A stretch of 64,000 nucleotides of DNA from Streptomyces sp. G-G2. Its GTDB lineage: Bacteria > Actinomycetota > Actinomycetes > Streptomycetales > Streptomycetaceae. The stretch is from the NCBI RefSeq assembly GCF_030063135.1, contig NZ_JASISO010000001.1, positions 287,561-351,560 of the forward strand, given 5' to 3'. Shown in pieces: positions 11,362-20,763 of this stretch. Under the pieces are notes generated by a model. It ran no database searches. It saw only the letters and a program-made list of their open reading frames with translations, and was not told where the DNA came from. Both the position numbers and the translations under genes were made by a program. The stretch's first letter is position 1. Each line of letters starts with the position of its first letter.

Positions 11362-11658
11362 ATGCCTGGCATCACGCGCGAGGAGGTCGCCCACCTCGCT
11401 CGGCTGGCACGTCTGGAGCTGAAAAGCGAAGAGCTCGACCACTTCGCCGGACAGCTCGACGACATCATCGGCGCGGTCGCCCGCGTTTCCGAGGTCGCCG
11501 ACCAAGACGTTCCGCCGACCTCCCACCCGCTGCCGCTGACGAACGTCATGCGCGCGGACGAGGTCCGTCCGTCGCTCACCCCCGCGCAGGCGCTCTCCGG
11601 CGCCCCCGCACAGGAGCAGCAGCGTTTCAAGGTGCCGCAGATCCTGGGGGAGGACTAA
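11362..11658 (+). CDS. gatC: Asp-tRNA(Asn)/Glu-tRNA(Gln) amidotransferase subunit C
   Basis: A 98-residue GatC, the small belt subunit that wraps GatA and GatB. The family signature runs from [17 protein letters not shown] near the N terminus to the [19 protein letters not shown] segment. The ATG at 11362 starts the conserved region and is followed by gatA after 5 bp. Together with GatA and GatB it amidates misacylated Glu-tRNA(Gln) and/or Asp-tRNA(Asn). A TAGGAT about 50 bp upstream (near 11310) could be a -10 element, but no clear -35 is seen. Confidence 0.96.
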   Translation: MPGITREEVAHLARLARLELKSEELDHFAGQLDDIIGAVARVSEVADQDVPPTSHPLPLTNVMRADEVRPSLTPAQALSGAPAQEQQRFKVPQILGED

Positions 11659-11663
11659 TCACC

Positions 11664-13163
11664 ATGACGGACATCAACATCATCAAGCTCACGGCAGCCC
11701 AGACCGCCGAGAAGATCGCCTCCGGCGAGCTGACGGCCGTCCAGGTCACCGAGGCCCACCTCGCCCGCATCGAGGCCGTCGACGAGAAGGTCCACGCCTT
11801 CCTGCACGTCGACCGCGAGGGAGCCCTCGCCCAGGCCCGTGCCGTCGACGGCAAGCGGGAGCGCGGCGAGAAGCTCGGCCCGCTGGCGGGCGTACCGCTC
11901 GCGCTCAAGGACATCTTCACCACCGTCGGGGTTCCGACCACCGTCGGTTCGAAGATCCTCGAAGGCTGGATCCCGCCCTACGACGCCACCCTGACGCGCA
12001 GGCTGAAGGAAGCCGACGTCGTCATCCTCGGCAAGACCAACATGGACGAGTTCGCCATGGGGTCCTCCACCGAGAACAGCGCGTACGGTCCCACCGGCAA
12101 CCCGTGGGACCTCACCCGCGTCCCCGGCGGCTCCGGCGGCGGCTCCGCGGCCGCCCTGGCCGCCTTCGAGGCCCCGCTCGCCATCGGCACGGACACCGGC
12201 GGTTCCATCCGCCAGCCCGCCGCCGTCACGGCGACCGTCGGCGTCAAGCCGACCTACGGCGCGGTCTCCCGCTACGGCATGGTGGCGTTCTCCTCTTCCC
12301 TCGACCAGGGCGGTCCCTGCGCCCGTACGGTCCTGGACGCGGCCCTGCTCCACGAGGTCATCGCCGGTCACGACCCGCTGGACTCCACCTCCATCGACGC
12401 GCCGGTCCCGCCGGTCGTCGAGGCGGCCCGCAACGGCTCCGTCGCCGGCATGCGCGTCGGCGTGGTCAAGCAGTTCGCCGGTGAGGGCTACCAGGCCGGT
12501 GTCGTCCAGCGCTTCAACGAGTCGGTGGAGCTCCTCAAGGAGCTGGGCGCCGAGATCGTCGAGCTGGACTGCCCGTCCTTCGACCTCGCGATGGCCGCGT
12601 ACTACCTGATCGCCCCGTCCGAGGCCTCCTCGAACCTGGCCCGCTTCGACGCCATGCGCTACGGCCTGCGCGTCGGCGACGACGGCACCCGCTCCGCCGA
12701 GGACGTCACGGCCCTGACCCGCGAAGCCGGTTTCGGCGACGAGGTCAAGCGCCGCATCATCCTCGGTACGTACGCGCTCAGCTCCGGCTACTACGACGCG
12801 TACTACGGCTCGGCCCAGAAGGTCCGTACGCTCATCACGAAGGACTTCGAGAAGTCCTTCGAGCAGGTCGACGTGATCGTTTCCCCGACCACGCCGACGA
12901 CCGCATTCGCCATCGGTGAGCGCACCGACGACCCGCTGGCGATGTACCTCGCGGACCTGTGCACCATCCCGACCAACCTGGCCGGCAACTCCGCCATGTC
13001 GCTCCCCTGCGGCCTGGCACCGGAGGACGGTCTCCCGGTCGGACTGCAGATCATCGCCCCCGCCATGAAGGACGACCGGCTGTACAAGGTCGGCGCGGCC
13101 GTCGAGGCCGCTTTCGTCGCGCGCTGGGGTCACCCGCTGCTGGAGGAGGCTCCGTCCCTGTGA
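11664..13163 (+). CDS. gatA: Asp-tRNA(Asn)/Glu-tRNA(Gln) amidotransferase subunit A
   Basis: A 499-residue amidase-signature enzyme that releases ammonia from glutamine for the GatCAB complex. The Ser-cisSer-Lys triad is visible: K82 in LALKDIF, S157 in [10 protein letters not shown] and S181 in [11 protein letters not shown]. Length is normal. The start follows a GGGGGAGGA ribosome binding site. Its TGA overlaps the GTG of the following small gene by 4 bp, so the two are translationally coupled. Confidence 0.97.
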   Translation: MTDINIIKLTAAQTAEKIASGELTAVQVTEAHLARIEAVDEKVHAFLHVDREGALAQARAVDGKRERGEKLGPLAGVPLALKDIFTTVGVPTTVGSKILEGWIPPYDATLTRRLKEADVVILGKTNMDEFAMGSSTENSAYGPTGNPWDLTRVPGGSGGGSAAALAAFEAPLAIGTDTGGSIRQPAAVTATVGVKPTYGAVSRYGMVAFSSSLDQGGPCARTVLDAALLHEVIAGHDPLDSTSIDAPVPPVVEAARNGSVAGMRVGVVKQFAGEGYQAGVVQRFNESVELLKELGAEIVELDCPSFDLAMAAYYLIAPSEASSNLARFDAMRYGLRVGDDGTRSAEDVTALTREAGFGDEVKRRIILGTYALSSGYYDAYYGSAQKVRTLITKDFEKSFEQVDVIVSPTTPTTAFAIGERTDDPLAMYLADLCTIPTNLAGNSAMSLPCGLAPEDGLPVGLQIIAPAMKDDRLYKVGAAVEAAFVARWGHPLLEEAPSL

Positions 13164-13399
13164 GTGCACTGACCAAGGCCAAGGGCTTCAAGAAGTCCAA
13201 GTCCGGTACGTACCTGTCGATCGGTACGACCGCCTTCGGCGCGCTGAGCGTCGTCAAGCAGGCCCGGAAGGCCCGTACCGAGCACGACACGCTGAAGCTC
13301 GTCGACGCCGTCGTGTCCGCCGCCGCCATCATCACCGGCCTCGCGATCCTGTACCGCGAGCTGAAGCGCCTGGGCGACGACGACGTCCTGCTCGGCTGA
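13160..13399 (+). CDS. Small membrane protein of the gatCAB operon
   Basis: A 79-residue protein starting at GTG 13160 within the gatA stop (GTGA overlap) and ending 16 bp before gatB. The N terminus is basic ([11 protein letters not shown]) and there is one hydrophobic segment at about residues 50-67 ([17 protein letters not shown]). I recognise no characterised family. Its position between gatA and gatB, with coupling to gatA, suggests a conserved operon member, but no direct role in transamidation is shown by the sequence. Confidence 0.8.
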   Translation: MSALTKAKGFKKSKSGTYLSIGTTAFGALSVVKQARKARTEHDTLKLVDAVVSAAAIITGLAILYRELKRLGDDDVLLG

Positions 13400-13415
13400 G
13401 AGGGAAAGTTTCACC

Positions 13416-14927
13416 GTGACCGTCACCGAACTCCTGTCGTACGAGGACGCCCTCGCGTCGTACGACCCCGTCATGGGCCTCGAGGTCCACGTCGAGCTGG
13501 GCACCCGCACCAAGATGTTCTGCGGCTGCTCGACCGAGCTGGGCGCCGAGCCCAACTCGCAGACCTGCCCCACCTGCCTCGGCCTGCCCGGCGCGCTCCC
13601 GGTCGTCAACGAGATCGGCATCGAGTCGGCGATCAAGATCGGTCTCGCGCTGAACTGCGAGATCGCCGAGTGGTGCCGCTTCGCCCGGAAGAACTACTTC
13701 TATCCGGACATGCCGAAGAACTTCCAGACCTCGCAGTACGACGAGCCGATCGCCTTCAACGGCTTCCTCGACGTCCAGCTGGAAGACGGCGAGATCTTCC
13801 GCGTGGAGATCGAGCGCGCCCACATGGAGGAGGACACCGGCAAGTCGCTGCACGTCGGCGGCGCCACCGGCCGTATCCACGGCGCGTCCCACTCGCTGCT
13901 GGACTACAACCGCGCGGGCATCCCGCTCATCGAGATCGTCACCAAGCCGATCGAGGGAGCGGGCGAGCGCGCCCCCGAGGTCGCCAAGGCGTACGTCGCC
14001 GAGCTGCGCGAGGTCATCAAGGCGCTGGGCGTCTCCGAGGCCCGCATGGACAAGGGCCAGATGCGCTGCGACGTGAACCTGTCGCTGCGCCCCACCCCGG
14101 AGTCCGAGTTCGGCACCCGCAGCGAGACGAAGAACGTCAACTCGCTGCGCAGCGTCGAGCGCGCGGCCCGCTTCGAGATCCAGCGCCACGCGGCGGTGCT
14201 CTCGTCGGGCGGCTCGATCCTCCAGGAGACCCGTCACTTCCACGAGGAGGACGGCTCCACCACCTCCGGCCGCATCAAGGACAACGCCGAGGACTACCGG
14301 TACTTCCCGGAGCCCGACCTCGTCCCGATCGCCCCGGCCCGCGGCTGGGTCGAGGAACTGCGCGCCGGGCTCCCCGAGATGCCGCGCGTGCGCCGCAACC
14401 GGCTGCGCGAGGAGTGGGGGGTCACCGAGCACGACATGCAGTCGATCCTCAACGCGGGCGCGGTGGACTCCATCGTCGCCACCACCGAGGCGGGCGCCGA
14501 CTCGGCGGCCGCGCGCAAGTGGTGGATGGGCGAGCTGGCCCGCAACGCCAACGAGCAGGGCGTCGTCGTCGACGAACTGCCGATCACCCCGGCGCAGGTC
14601 GCCCGGGTCGCGGCGCTCGTCGCGGGCGGCGAGCTGAACGACAAGCTCGCGCGCCAGGTCATCGAGGGCGTCCTCGCGGGCGAGGGCACCCCCGACGAGG
14701 TCGTCGAGAAGCGCGGCCTCAAGGTCGTCTCGGACGACGGCGCGCTCGGCGCGGCCGTCGACGAGGCCATCGCGGGCAACGCGGCCATCGCGGACAAGAT
14801 CCGCGGCGGCAAGGTCGCGGCCGTCGGCGCGCTGGTCGGCGCGGTCATGAAGACCACGCGCGGCCAGGCGGACGCGGCGCGCGTCAAGGAACTGATCCTG
14901 GAGCGCCTGGGCGTCTCCGAGGGCTGA
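13416..14927 (+). CDS. gatB: Asp-tRNA(Asn)/Glu-tRNA(Gln) amidotransferase subunit B
   Basis: A 503-residue GatB, the subunit that binds misacylated tRNA and activates its carboxylate. The N-terminal cradle begins [13 protein letters not shown], followed by the zinc-type cysteine cluster FCGCSTELG...[10 protein letters not shown]. The [10 protein letters not shown] motif is present at about residues 290-300, and the C-terminal YqeY-like tail ends in [14 protein letters not shown]. Length is normal. It is the last gene of the gatC-gatA-small ORF-gatB unit, with a GAGGGAAAG ribosome binding site. Confidence 0.97.
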   Translation: MTVTELLSYEDALASYDPVMGLEVHVELGTRTKMFCGCSTELGAEPNSQTCPTCLGLPGALPVVNEIGIESAIKIGLALNCEIAEWCRFARKNYFYPDMPKNFQTSQYDEPIAFNGFLDVQLEDGEIFRVEIERAHMEEDTGKSLHVGGATGRIHGASHSLLDYNRAGIPLIEIVTKPIEGAGERAPEVAKAYVAELREVIKALGVSEARMDKGQMRCDVNLSLRPTPESEFGTRSETKNVNSLRSVERAARFEIQRHAAVLSSGGSILQETRHFHEEDGSTTSGRIKDNAEDYRYFPEPDLVPIAPARGWVEELRAGLPEMPRVRRNRLREEWGVTEHDMQSILNAGAVDSIVATTEAGADSAAARKWWMGELARNANEQGVVVDELPITPAQVARVAALVAGGELNDKLARQVIEGVLAGEGTPDEVVEKRGLKVVSDDGALGAAVDEAIAGNAAIADKIRGGKVAAVGALVGAVMKTTRGQADAARVKELILERLGVSEG

Positions 14928-15022
14928 TCCCGTCCGCGCCCCACGCGTTTCCCGGCCGCACCGCGCACCGGGCGATCGCGGCCGTCGCCGTCGCCGTCGC
15001 CGGCGCCCGTGCGGCGCGGACG

Positions 15023-15631
15023 CTACGGCCGCGGCGGGCGCGGGGCGTCGAGGAACGCGAGCCGGGCGGGCTTCGCGGGGAGGTACACCTCGGGCAGGTC
15101 GATCTCCGGGAGTTCGACCTCCGGGCCCAGCACGAAGCCGGTCCGCTCCAGGCGGGCGATGGCCTTCTCGTTGCGCGCGTCGGGCTCCCCGACGATCCGG
15201 CGGGTGCGGCCGTCGGCGAAGACGAACGCCAGGAACGCGGTCAGCAGGCCCGCGCTGAACCCGCGCTCGGCCCGACCCTCGGCGGGGCCGATCAGCAGGT
15301 GCACGCCGGTGTCCCCGGGCCGCACCTCGTAGCACTCGCCGACCCGGTCGGCGGCGCAGTCGTACGTCTGGAAGAGGGCCACCGGCACTCCGTCGCGGCG
15401 CACCAGGAAGGCGTGGTGGGTGTCGCGGCGGTCGACATCCTCGTAGATCTCCTGGACCAGCTCACGGCTGGCCCCGTTCATGCCCCAGAAGCGGGCGCGT
15501 TCCTGGCTGACCCAGCCGTGGACCAGCGCGGAGTCCGCGGCGGGGTCCAGGGGGGTGATGGTGACCGTGCCGAACCCGTCGATGCGCTGGGTGTGGACGG
15601 GCTGCCGGGAGGAGGCGGCGGGGGAGGTCAT
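15023..15631 (-). CDS. AlcB/IucB-like GNAT acetyltransferase (siderophore-type)
   Basis: A 202-residue acyl-CoA acyltransferase resembling the siderophore-biosynthesis GNATs (AlcB, IucB, the DesC group). Typical elements are ARFWGMNGAS, the GVHLLIGP strand-loop and GEPDARNEKAIARLERTGF at the end. Such enzymes acylate N-hydroxylated amines of hydroxamate siderophores. No hydroxylase or NIS synthetase is nearby, so a tailoring or stand-alone role is inferred. The ATG at 15631 overlaps the stop of the upstream penicillin-acylase gene (ATGA), so both lie on one transcript starting at the iron box near 17840. It is therefore probably iron-repressed. Confidence 0.78.
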   Translation of the reverse strand: MTSPAASSRQPVHTQRIDGFGTVTITPLDPAADSALVHGWVSQERARFWGMNGASRELVQEIYEDVDRRDTHHAFLVRRDGVPVALFQTYDCAADRVGECYEVRPGDTGVHLLIGPAEGRAERGFSAGLLTAFLAFVFADGRTRRIVGEPDARNEKAIARLERTGFVLGPEVELPEIDLPEVYLPAKPARLAFLDAPRPPRP

Positions 15632-17835
15632 ATCGATTCCTTGGAGAGCAGGGTCCAGTCGGTGACGACGGGTACGAGTTCGCCCCGGGCCCAGAGCGGG
15701 AGCTGGTCGAGGTGGTGCGCGGAGCCCGTGACCCCGTCCGCGCCCAGGGGGACCGCCCAGAGGCTGTCCTCGCGCCGGGCCAGGTCCCACACGTAACGGG
15801 CGGCCGAGGCGCGGGAGGTGAGGTCGGTGACCCCGGGGACGGAGGAGGTGGCGTTCACGCAGTCGTGGTCGCCGCCGAGCCCGGGCCACCGGGCCCCGGG
15901 GTCGTGCAGGGCCTGCCAGGGGGCGAGGCGGTGGACCTCGGACCAGGCGGTGGCGGGGGCGTCCGCGGTGGCCGTCTCCTCCAGCGCCGCGCGCAGGTGC
16001 GCGGCGCGGTCGAGCCCGGGCAGCAGACCGGTGGTGAGCAGGCCTTCGAGGGCGTAACCGACCTTCGGCAGGAGGTACTGCCAGGGGTGGAAGACCGACG
16101 GGCCGGTGGGGGCGCCGGCCAGCCCGGCGAGGACCGGGTCGGCGGCGATCCGGCGGACGACGGCCGTGCGCAGGGCCGCGAAGACGGTGGCGTCGGTGCT
16201 GTCGGCGGCCATGTGCCGGTCCCAGCCGAGCAGCCGCCCGCGCAGCTCCGCGGCCGCGGGGGAGAGGCCGGTCAGCGCGGGCAGCCGGTCCAGGAGCGCC
16301 GCGGCGGAGCCGAGGAAGGTGTCCCGGTGTACGTCGGCCATGTCCCCGGCGGACCAGTCGCCCGAGCCGCTCAGCAGCTCCCCGATCCGCTGGGCCCGGT
16401 GCGGGGGCGCGAACTCCACCCCCAGCGGGGAGGCGATCCCGCGGGCGTTGGCCATCACCGCGACCCCCCGCACGGGCTCGGCGGGCAGCGGGGCCCAGCC
16501 CCGCCAGGCGTACGCGGGCTCCCAGGCGGGCACCGGCCGCAGCCGGTTGTCGCGGTGGCGCAGCGGTACGGCGCCCGCGACCCGGTGCAGCAGGCCGCCC
16601 GCGGTGTCGGCGGCGTGCACCACGTTGACCGGCTCGGCCCAGCCGTCGACGGCGCGGTCGATGTCGGCGACGGAACGGGCGCGCAGCAGGGCCGGGAGCG
16701 CGGCGAAGCCGAGGTCCGCGCGGACCCGGGCCGGGTAGCGCAGGCTGATGCTCTGCTCAGGGGTGTCGATGATCACCGGGCCGCGCGCTGTCTCCAGGAC
16801 CTCCACCTCGACCTCGGTGGCCGGAGCGCCGTCGGCGCCCGCGACGGTGAGCCTCTCGGTGTGCCGGGCGACGGCCTCGACGGCGCCGTCCGGGCCGAGG
16901 GCCTCGACCCGCTCCTGCCCGGGGCCGCCGACACGGGTGAGCCGCTCGACGTACAGGTCCTGGTAGTCGGCCATGGCGTTGGTGATGGCCCAGGCGGCGG
17001 TGCCGGTGTGGCCGAAGTGCGCCAGGCCCGGGACGCCGGGCACGGCCAGGCCGACCACGTCGAACTCCGGGCAGGCCAGCCGGATCTGCTGGTAGACCCC
17101 CGGGTCCTCGATGAAGCGGTGCGGATCGCCCGCGATGATCGCGGCGCCGGTGGAGGTGCGTTCGCCCGGCACCAGCCAGCCGTTGCTGCCCGCGGTGCCG
17201 GGGCCGTCGGTGGCGAACAGGGTGATCGCCCCGTCGCCGAGGGCCCGGGCGACCCGGGCGCGCCAGAGCTTGGTGGGGAACCCGGCGAACAGGACGTGGG
17301 TGGAGAGCCAGATCCCGAGGGGGACCCAGGGCTCCCAGGGGGTGGGGGCCAGTCCGGTACGGGCGAAGCGCTCGTCGCGGGCCGCGCCCGCCGCCAGGCC
17401 GTCGTTGACCCCGTCGACGTACGCCCGTACCCACGCGGCGGTCGCCGGATCGAGGGCCTCGAAGCAGCGCCGTGCGGTGTCGTCGAGCATGCACTGGCGG
17501 GCGAACCGGTCCCAGGGGACCTCGGCGGCGCCGAGGAAAGCGGCGGAGGACCCCTGCGAACGGCGCCGCTCGACCTCCAGCTGCCAGGCCCGGTCCCGGG
17601 CGGTGACGCTGCCCTGGGCGTAGGAGAGGCGCAGGGCGTCGGCCGCCCGGAGATGGGGGATGCCCCACGGGTCGCGGTAGCGGTCGTGGCCTGCGCGGCG
17701 GTCGTGGCCTGCGTGGTCGGCTGTGCCGTCCCTGCCGTCCCTGCCGTCCCTGCCGTTCTCTTCCTCCGGGCTCCGCGGGTCGGCGTTCTGTGGGCCCGAA
17801 CTGGTCACGCTGGTCACACGGTTCCCCAAGTGCAT
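15628..17835 (-). CDS. Penicillin acylase family (Ntn-hydrolase) protein
   Basis: A 735-residue Ntn-hydrolase. The N-terminal alpha-chain part begins with DPWGIPHLRA. The autocleavage site is in TAGSNGWLVPG, where Ser would become the N-terminal nucleophile of the beta chain. A later HFGHTGTAAWAITNAMADYQDLY block is typical of the family. Substrates in the family include penicillins, acyl-homoserine lactones and acylated siderophore precursors (PvdQ); the iron box and acyltransferase partner favour siderophore acyl-chain removal, which is inference. No clear signal peptide. The first ~50 residues are low-complexity with GRD repeats. The ATG at 17835 touches the iron box, and a GTG at 17817 is an alternative start. 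Confidence 0.82.
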   Translation of the reverse strand: MHLGNRVTSVTSSGPQNADPRSPEEENGRDGRDGRDGTADHAGHDRRAGHDRYRDPWGIPHLRAADALRLSYAQGSVTARDRAWQLEVERRRSQGSSAAFLGAAEVPWDRFARQCMLDDTARRCFEALDPATAAWVRAYVDGVNDGLAAGAARDERFARTGLAPTPWEPWVPLGIWLSTHVLFAGFPTKLWRARVARALGDGAITLFATDGPGTAGSNGWLVPGERTSTGAAIIAGDPHRFIEDPGVYQQIRLACPEFDVVGLAVPGVPGLAHFGHTGTAAWAITNAMADYQDLYVERLTRVGGPGQERVEALGPDGAVEAVARHTERLTVAGADGAPATEVEVEVLETARGPVIIDTPEQSISLRYPARVRADLGFAALPALLRARSVADIDRAVDGWAEPVNVVHAADTAGGLLHRVAGAVPLRHRDNRLRPVPAWEPAYAWRGWAPLPAEPVRGVAVMANARGIASPLGVEFAPPHRAQRIGELLSGSGDWSAGDMADVHRDTFLGSAAALLDRLPALTGLSPAAAELRGRLLGWDRHMAADSTDATVFAALRTAVVRRIAADPVLAGLAGAPTGPSVFHPWQYLLPKVGYALEGLLTTGLLPGLDRAAHLRAALEETATADAPATAWSEVHRLAPWQALHDPGARWPGLGGDHDCVNATSSVPGVTDLTSRASAARYVWDLARREDSLWAVPLGADGVTGSAHHLDQLPLWARGELVPVVTDWTLLSKESI
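17725..17751 (+). repeat. 9-bp tandem repeat in the acylase N-terminal coding region
   Basis: GCCGTCCCT occurs three times in tandem. On the coding (minus) strand it encodes the GRDGRDGRD stretch. A further direct repeat of GTCGTGGCCTGCG lies just before it (about 17683-17713). Units are multiples of three, so the frame is kept if copies change. Confidence 0.75.
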
Positions 17836-17853
17836 TAGGTTAGGCTGGCCTAA
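17835..17853 (+). promoter_or_regulatory. Iron box (DtxR/IdeR/DmdR-type operator)
   Basis: TTAGGTTAGGCTGGCCTAA closely matches the actinobacterial iron-box consensus TTAGGTTAGGCTNACCTWA, with one deviation in the second half. It lies between the divergent acylase (start 17835, minus) and siderophore-interacting protein (start 17892, plus). A minus-strand TATAGT (17858-17853) overlaps its edge as a possible -10. Repression of both genes by an Fe(II)-loaded DtxR-family regulator is the expected outcome. Confidence 0.85.
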
Positions 17854-17891
17854 CTATAAGGGTGAAAGCGCGTAGGGGGGAAAGGGCGGGC

Positions 17892-18623
17892 ATGGGCGTA
17901 GCCAAGGGCTGGGAGGGCGTGGTCCTCAAGCTGCTGCGGGGCAAGGACTTCACGTTCACGGTGACGGGGGCGGAGCAGGTCACCGACGCCTACCGACGGG
18001 TGCACCTGACGGACGGCGGACTGCTCGCCGCGGTGGGCGGGTCGCCGCACCCGACGATGTGGGTGCGCGTGTGGTTCGAGAGCGAGGGCAAGCCGCACCA
18101 GCGCGCCTACACACTGGTGGACCCGGACCCGGCGGCGGGCACCGTCACGCTGGAGTTCGCGCTGCACGACGGGGTCGCAAGCCGCTGGGCGAGGGCCGCC
18201 GCGCCGGGGGACACGATCGACGCGACCGTGCGGGGGACCGGCTTCACGGCCCCCGCTCCGGAGCCCGAGCGGCTGCTGGTGATCGGCGACTCGGCCTCGC
18301 TGCCCGCCGTGAACTCACTGCTGGACGCCTATCCGCGGACCCCCGCCACCATCTGGCTGGAGACGCAGCACGCCTCGGACGGCGACCTTCCGGTCCGCGT
18401 GGACGCGGCGCGCCATGAGCTGCGCCGCGTCGCACGCGGTGGATCGGCCCTGGTGGACGCGGTCAAGGAGCAACTGCCCGCGCTGATCGGCGATCCCGCG
18501 TCGGCCTAGGTGTGGCTGGCGTGCGATACGTCGACCACGCGGACGCTGACGTCGTACCTGCGCAAGGACCTGGCGCTGTCCAAGCCGCGGGTCAACGGGC
18601 TGGGGTACTGGCGGCCCGCGTAG
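17892..18623 (+). pseudogene. Siderophore-interacting protein (FAD ferric reductase) interrupted by in-frame amber codon
   Basis: The reading frame encodes a SIP-type flavoprotein that reduces ferric siderophores with NAD(P)H. The FAD-binding beta-barrel (YRRVHLTD, HQRAYTL) is followed by the nucleotide domain (LLVIGDSASLPAVNSLL). Translation stops at TAG 18507-18509 (codon 206), but the same frame continues for 37 more residues (VWLACDTSTTRTLTSYLRKD, then VNGLGYWRPA) to TAG 18621-18623. That is exactly the conserved SIP C terminus. A single CAG-to-TAG change would explain it. The short product (205 residues, 17892-18509) would lack the last strand and helix of the reductase domain. The ATG at 17892 has an AAAGGG ribosome binding site; a GTG at 17862 is in frame. 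Confidence 0.82.
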
Positions 18624-18645
18624 CGCTGGTCGCCCGAGCGCGGGC

Positions 18646-19146
18646 TCAGGTGCCGGTGGCGCCGTCGATGGCCTCGCGGAGGAAGTCGGCGTGGCCGTTG
18701 TGACGGGCGTACTCGTGGATCATGTGGAGCATCACCAGGCGCAGCGAGACGTCCGCCTCCCACCTCGCGTTGTAGCCCGTCACGTCGAGGGACTCGGCCT
18801 CGGACTCGAAGCGGCGCGAGAAGGCGGTCTCCGCCTCCCACGCGGCGAAGGCCTCGGCGCGGGTGGAGGAGGAGGCGTCGTACGCCTCCTGGAAGTCGTG
18901 CGTGTCGGACCAGACGAGCGGCACGTCCTCGGCCGCCAGGACCCGGCGGAACCATTGGCGCTCCACCTCGGCCATGTGCCGTACCAGGCCCAGCAGGGTG
19001 AGGGTCGAGGGCGGCGAGGCGCGCAGCCGCAGCTGCTCGTCGGTGAGGCCCTCGCACTTCATGGCGAGGGTGGCGCGGTGGAAGTCGAGGAAGGAGCGGA
19101 GCGTTTCGCGCTCGTCACCGGTCAGCGGGGGTCCTGTGCGATCCAT
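18646..19146 (-). CDS. DinB family (DUF664) protein
   Basis: A 166-residue four-helix-bundle protein of the DinB/DUF664 group. The N terminus ETLRSFLDFHRATLAMKCEGLTD and the metal-ligand-like histidines in LLGLVRHMAEVERQWF and MIHEYARHNGHADFLRE are the usual signature; the three His could bind a divalent metal. Many relatives are mycothiol- or bacillithiol-dependent transferases, but the exact reaction cannot be assigned. It lies directly after the siderophore-interacting gene on the opposite strand (23 bp apart) and is convergent with it. Confidence 0.85.
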   Translation of the reverse strand: MDRTGPPLTGDERETLRSFLDFHRATLAMKCEGLTDEQLRLRASPPSTLTLLGLVRHMAEVERQWFRRVLAAEDVPLVWSDTHDFQEAYDASSSTRAEAFAAWEAETAFSRRFESEAESLDVTGYNARWEADVSLRLVMLHMIHEYARHNGHADFLREAIDGATGT

Positions 19147-19270
19147 GGTCGTGATCCTGTCAAGCGGCCGCGTGGAGCGAAAGGCCCGGGCGCGGTTCCG
19201 CCCGCGGGCCCGGGGGCATCACCCTCCGGGCCCGAGGGGCCCGGGCCCGCGGCGCCCGCGGAGCGGGGCC

Positions 19271-20059
19271 CTACTTGCCGACCCATACGTACGGCACCGT
19301 GACGCCCAGCACCCCGAAGCCCAGCCGCTCCAGGATCGGCCGGCTCTCGCTCGACGCGTCCACCTGGAGGTACGGGATCCCCAACTCGGCCGCGGCGAGC
19401 GCCCGATGGGTCACCAGGGCCCGGTAGATGCCCTTGCCGCGCCACTCGGGAACCGTGCCGCCGCCCCACAGACCCGCGAAGGACGCGCCGGGGGTGATCT
19501 CCATCCGGGCCGAACTGACCGGCTGGCCGCCCGCCATCGCGACCACGGCCAGGATCGTCTCCGGGGCCCGGGTCACCTGGGTGACCAACGCGTGCCGTAT
19601 GCGCGGCCGGTCCTGGCCGAAGGCCTGGGCGTGGACGTCCATCATCAGGTCCACGCCCTCGACGTCCGTCACGTTCACCAGGGTCACTCCCTCGGGTGCC
19701 CTCACCTCGCCCACGATGTCCGCGACCCGCGCCACCATCAGCGTCTCCGGCGGCTCCGGCACGAAACCGGCGGCGAGCAGCCGTTCACCGAGGTCCGCGG
19801 GGGCGTCGTAGTCGTACATCTTCCACTCGAACTCCGACACCCCGAGGCCGTCGAAGTACGCGATCTGGGCCGCGATCTGCGCGTCCGCGGTGCTCTCGTC
19901 CAGGTCCGAGTGGAGCACTCCGTTCCAGCCTCCTCCCCGCGAGACGCGTCGTACGACCGCCCCCGCGCGCTCCACCACGGACTGATCCCCCTCCGACTGG
20001 GCGCCCCGGCGGGCCTCGGCGTCGAAAAGGGCTCTCACTGCGTCAAGATCCATCGTCAT
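19271..20059 (-). CDS. GNAT family N-acetyltransferase
   Basis: A 262-residue protein with a C-terminal GNAT domain (residues ~125-260). The acetyl-CoA loop is in VPEWRGKGIYRALVTHRAL, followed by YLQVDASSESRPILERLGF. The N-terminal ~120 residues form a separate region of unknown role. The substrate is unknown. An in-frame ATG at codon 3 (20053) is an alternative start. It stands alone, divergent from the cupin-like gene at 20114 with a 54-bp gap. Confidence 0.8.
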   Translation of the reverse strand: MTMDLDAVRALFDAEARRGAQSEGDQSVVERAGAVVRRVSRGGGWNGVLHSDLDESTADAQIAAQIAYFDGLGVSEFEWKMYDYDAPADLGERLLAAGFVPEPPETLMVARVADIVGEVRAPEGVTLVNVTDVEGVDLMMDVHAQAFGQDRPRIRHALVTQVTRAPETILAVVAMAGGQPVSSARMEITPGASFAGLWGGGTVPEWRGKGIYRALVTHRALAAAELGIPYLQVDASSESRPILERLGFGVLGVTVPYVWVGK

Positions 20060-20113
20060 TCACGCAGCTCAGCAGCCGACCGGTCACCAGCGCAAGTGCA
20101 TTAGCCTCCGGAC

Positions 20114-20593
20114 ATGACCGATGGGACCGATCACAGCCGCCGCCGCACCGCCGAGAGCTCCGACGGGCTCGTCCACACCGGCAGGGCCGCTCCCGACGCC
20201 GCGGCCGACCGGGGCTGGCTCCTCGGCCACTTCAAGGACGCGGACGATCCGCGCCACAGCGCGGACGTGGAGATCAAGTGGGGCGTGCATCCCCGGGGTG
20301 ACGAGCGCGCGCGGTGGGTGACCGGCGAGCAGCGCACCGCCCTCCAGGTCCTGATCAGCGGACGCTTCCGGCTGGAGTTCCCCGGGCGGACGGTGGTCCT
20401 CGCCGAGCAGGGGGACTACGTGCTCTGGGGGCGCGGAGTCGACCATTCCTGGTACGCGGAGGAGGACACGGTCGTCCTCACCGTGCGCTGGCCCTCCCTC
20501 CCGGGCTACCGGGCGGATCGGGTGGATCGGGCTGGCCAGGCGGATGGGGCGCCGGATGCGGCCGGCCAGCCGGACGAGCCGCCCGCCCCGTAA
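20114..20593 (+). CDS. Cupin-like small protein
   Basis: A 159-residue protein. The centre (about residues 60-130) reads as a small beta-barrel of cupin type (ALQVLISGRFRLEFPGRTVV, then GDYVLWGRGVDHSWYAEED), with a His-Asp-His-like pair at the expected turn. I do not recognise a specific family. The first 30 and last 30 residues are Pro/Ala/Asp-rich and probably disordered. There is no signal peptide. It may be a small-molecule-binding protein; no pathway partner is visible nearby. Confidence 0.65.
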   Translation: MTDGTDHSRRRTAESSDGLVHTGRAAPDAAADRGWLLGHFKDADDPRHSADVEIKWGVHPRGDERARWVTGEQRTALQVLISGRFRLEFPGRTVVLAEQGDYVLWGRGVDHSWYAEEDTVVLTVRWPSLPGYRADRVDRAGQADGAPDAAGQPDEPPAP

Positions 20594-20672
20594 GCCCTCC
20601 GCCCCGTAAACCCCCGCGTCCTGTGACGACGCACACGAAGCGGGCCGACGACCACGAATCGCTGCGATCGTG

Positions 20673-20689
20673 GAGGTGTAGACCACCTC
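20673..20689 (+). promoter_or_regulatory. Inverted repeat GAGGTG-N5-CACCTC
   Basis: A perfect 6-bp-arm inverted repeat with a 5-bp centre in the 265-bp gap before the acetyltransferase at 20859. Its form and spacing resemble a dimeric regulator site. No dedicated regulator is adjacent. Confidence 0.4.
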
Positions 20690-20763
20690 GGGCATAGGCG
20701 TTCTTTCCGACAAGCTGCTCCCCGGCGACCGGCAAGGATCCGATCCACCAGGGAGCACGTTCG

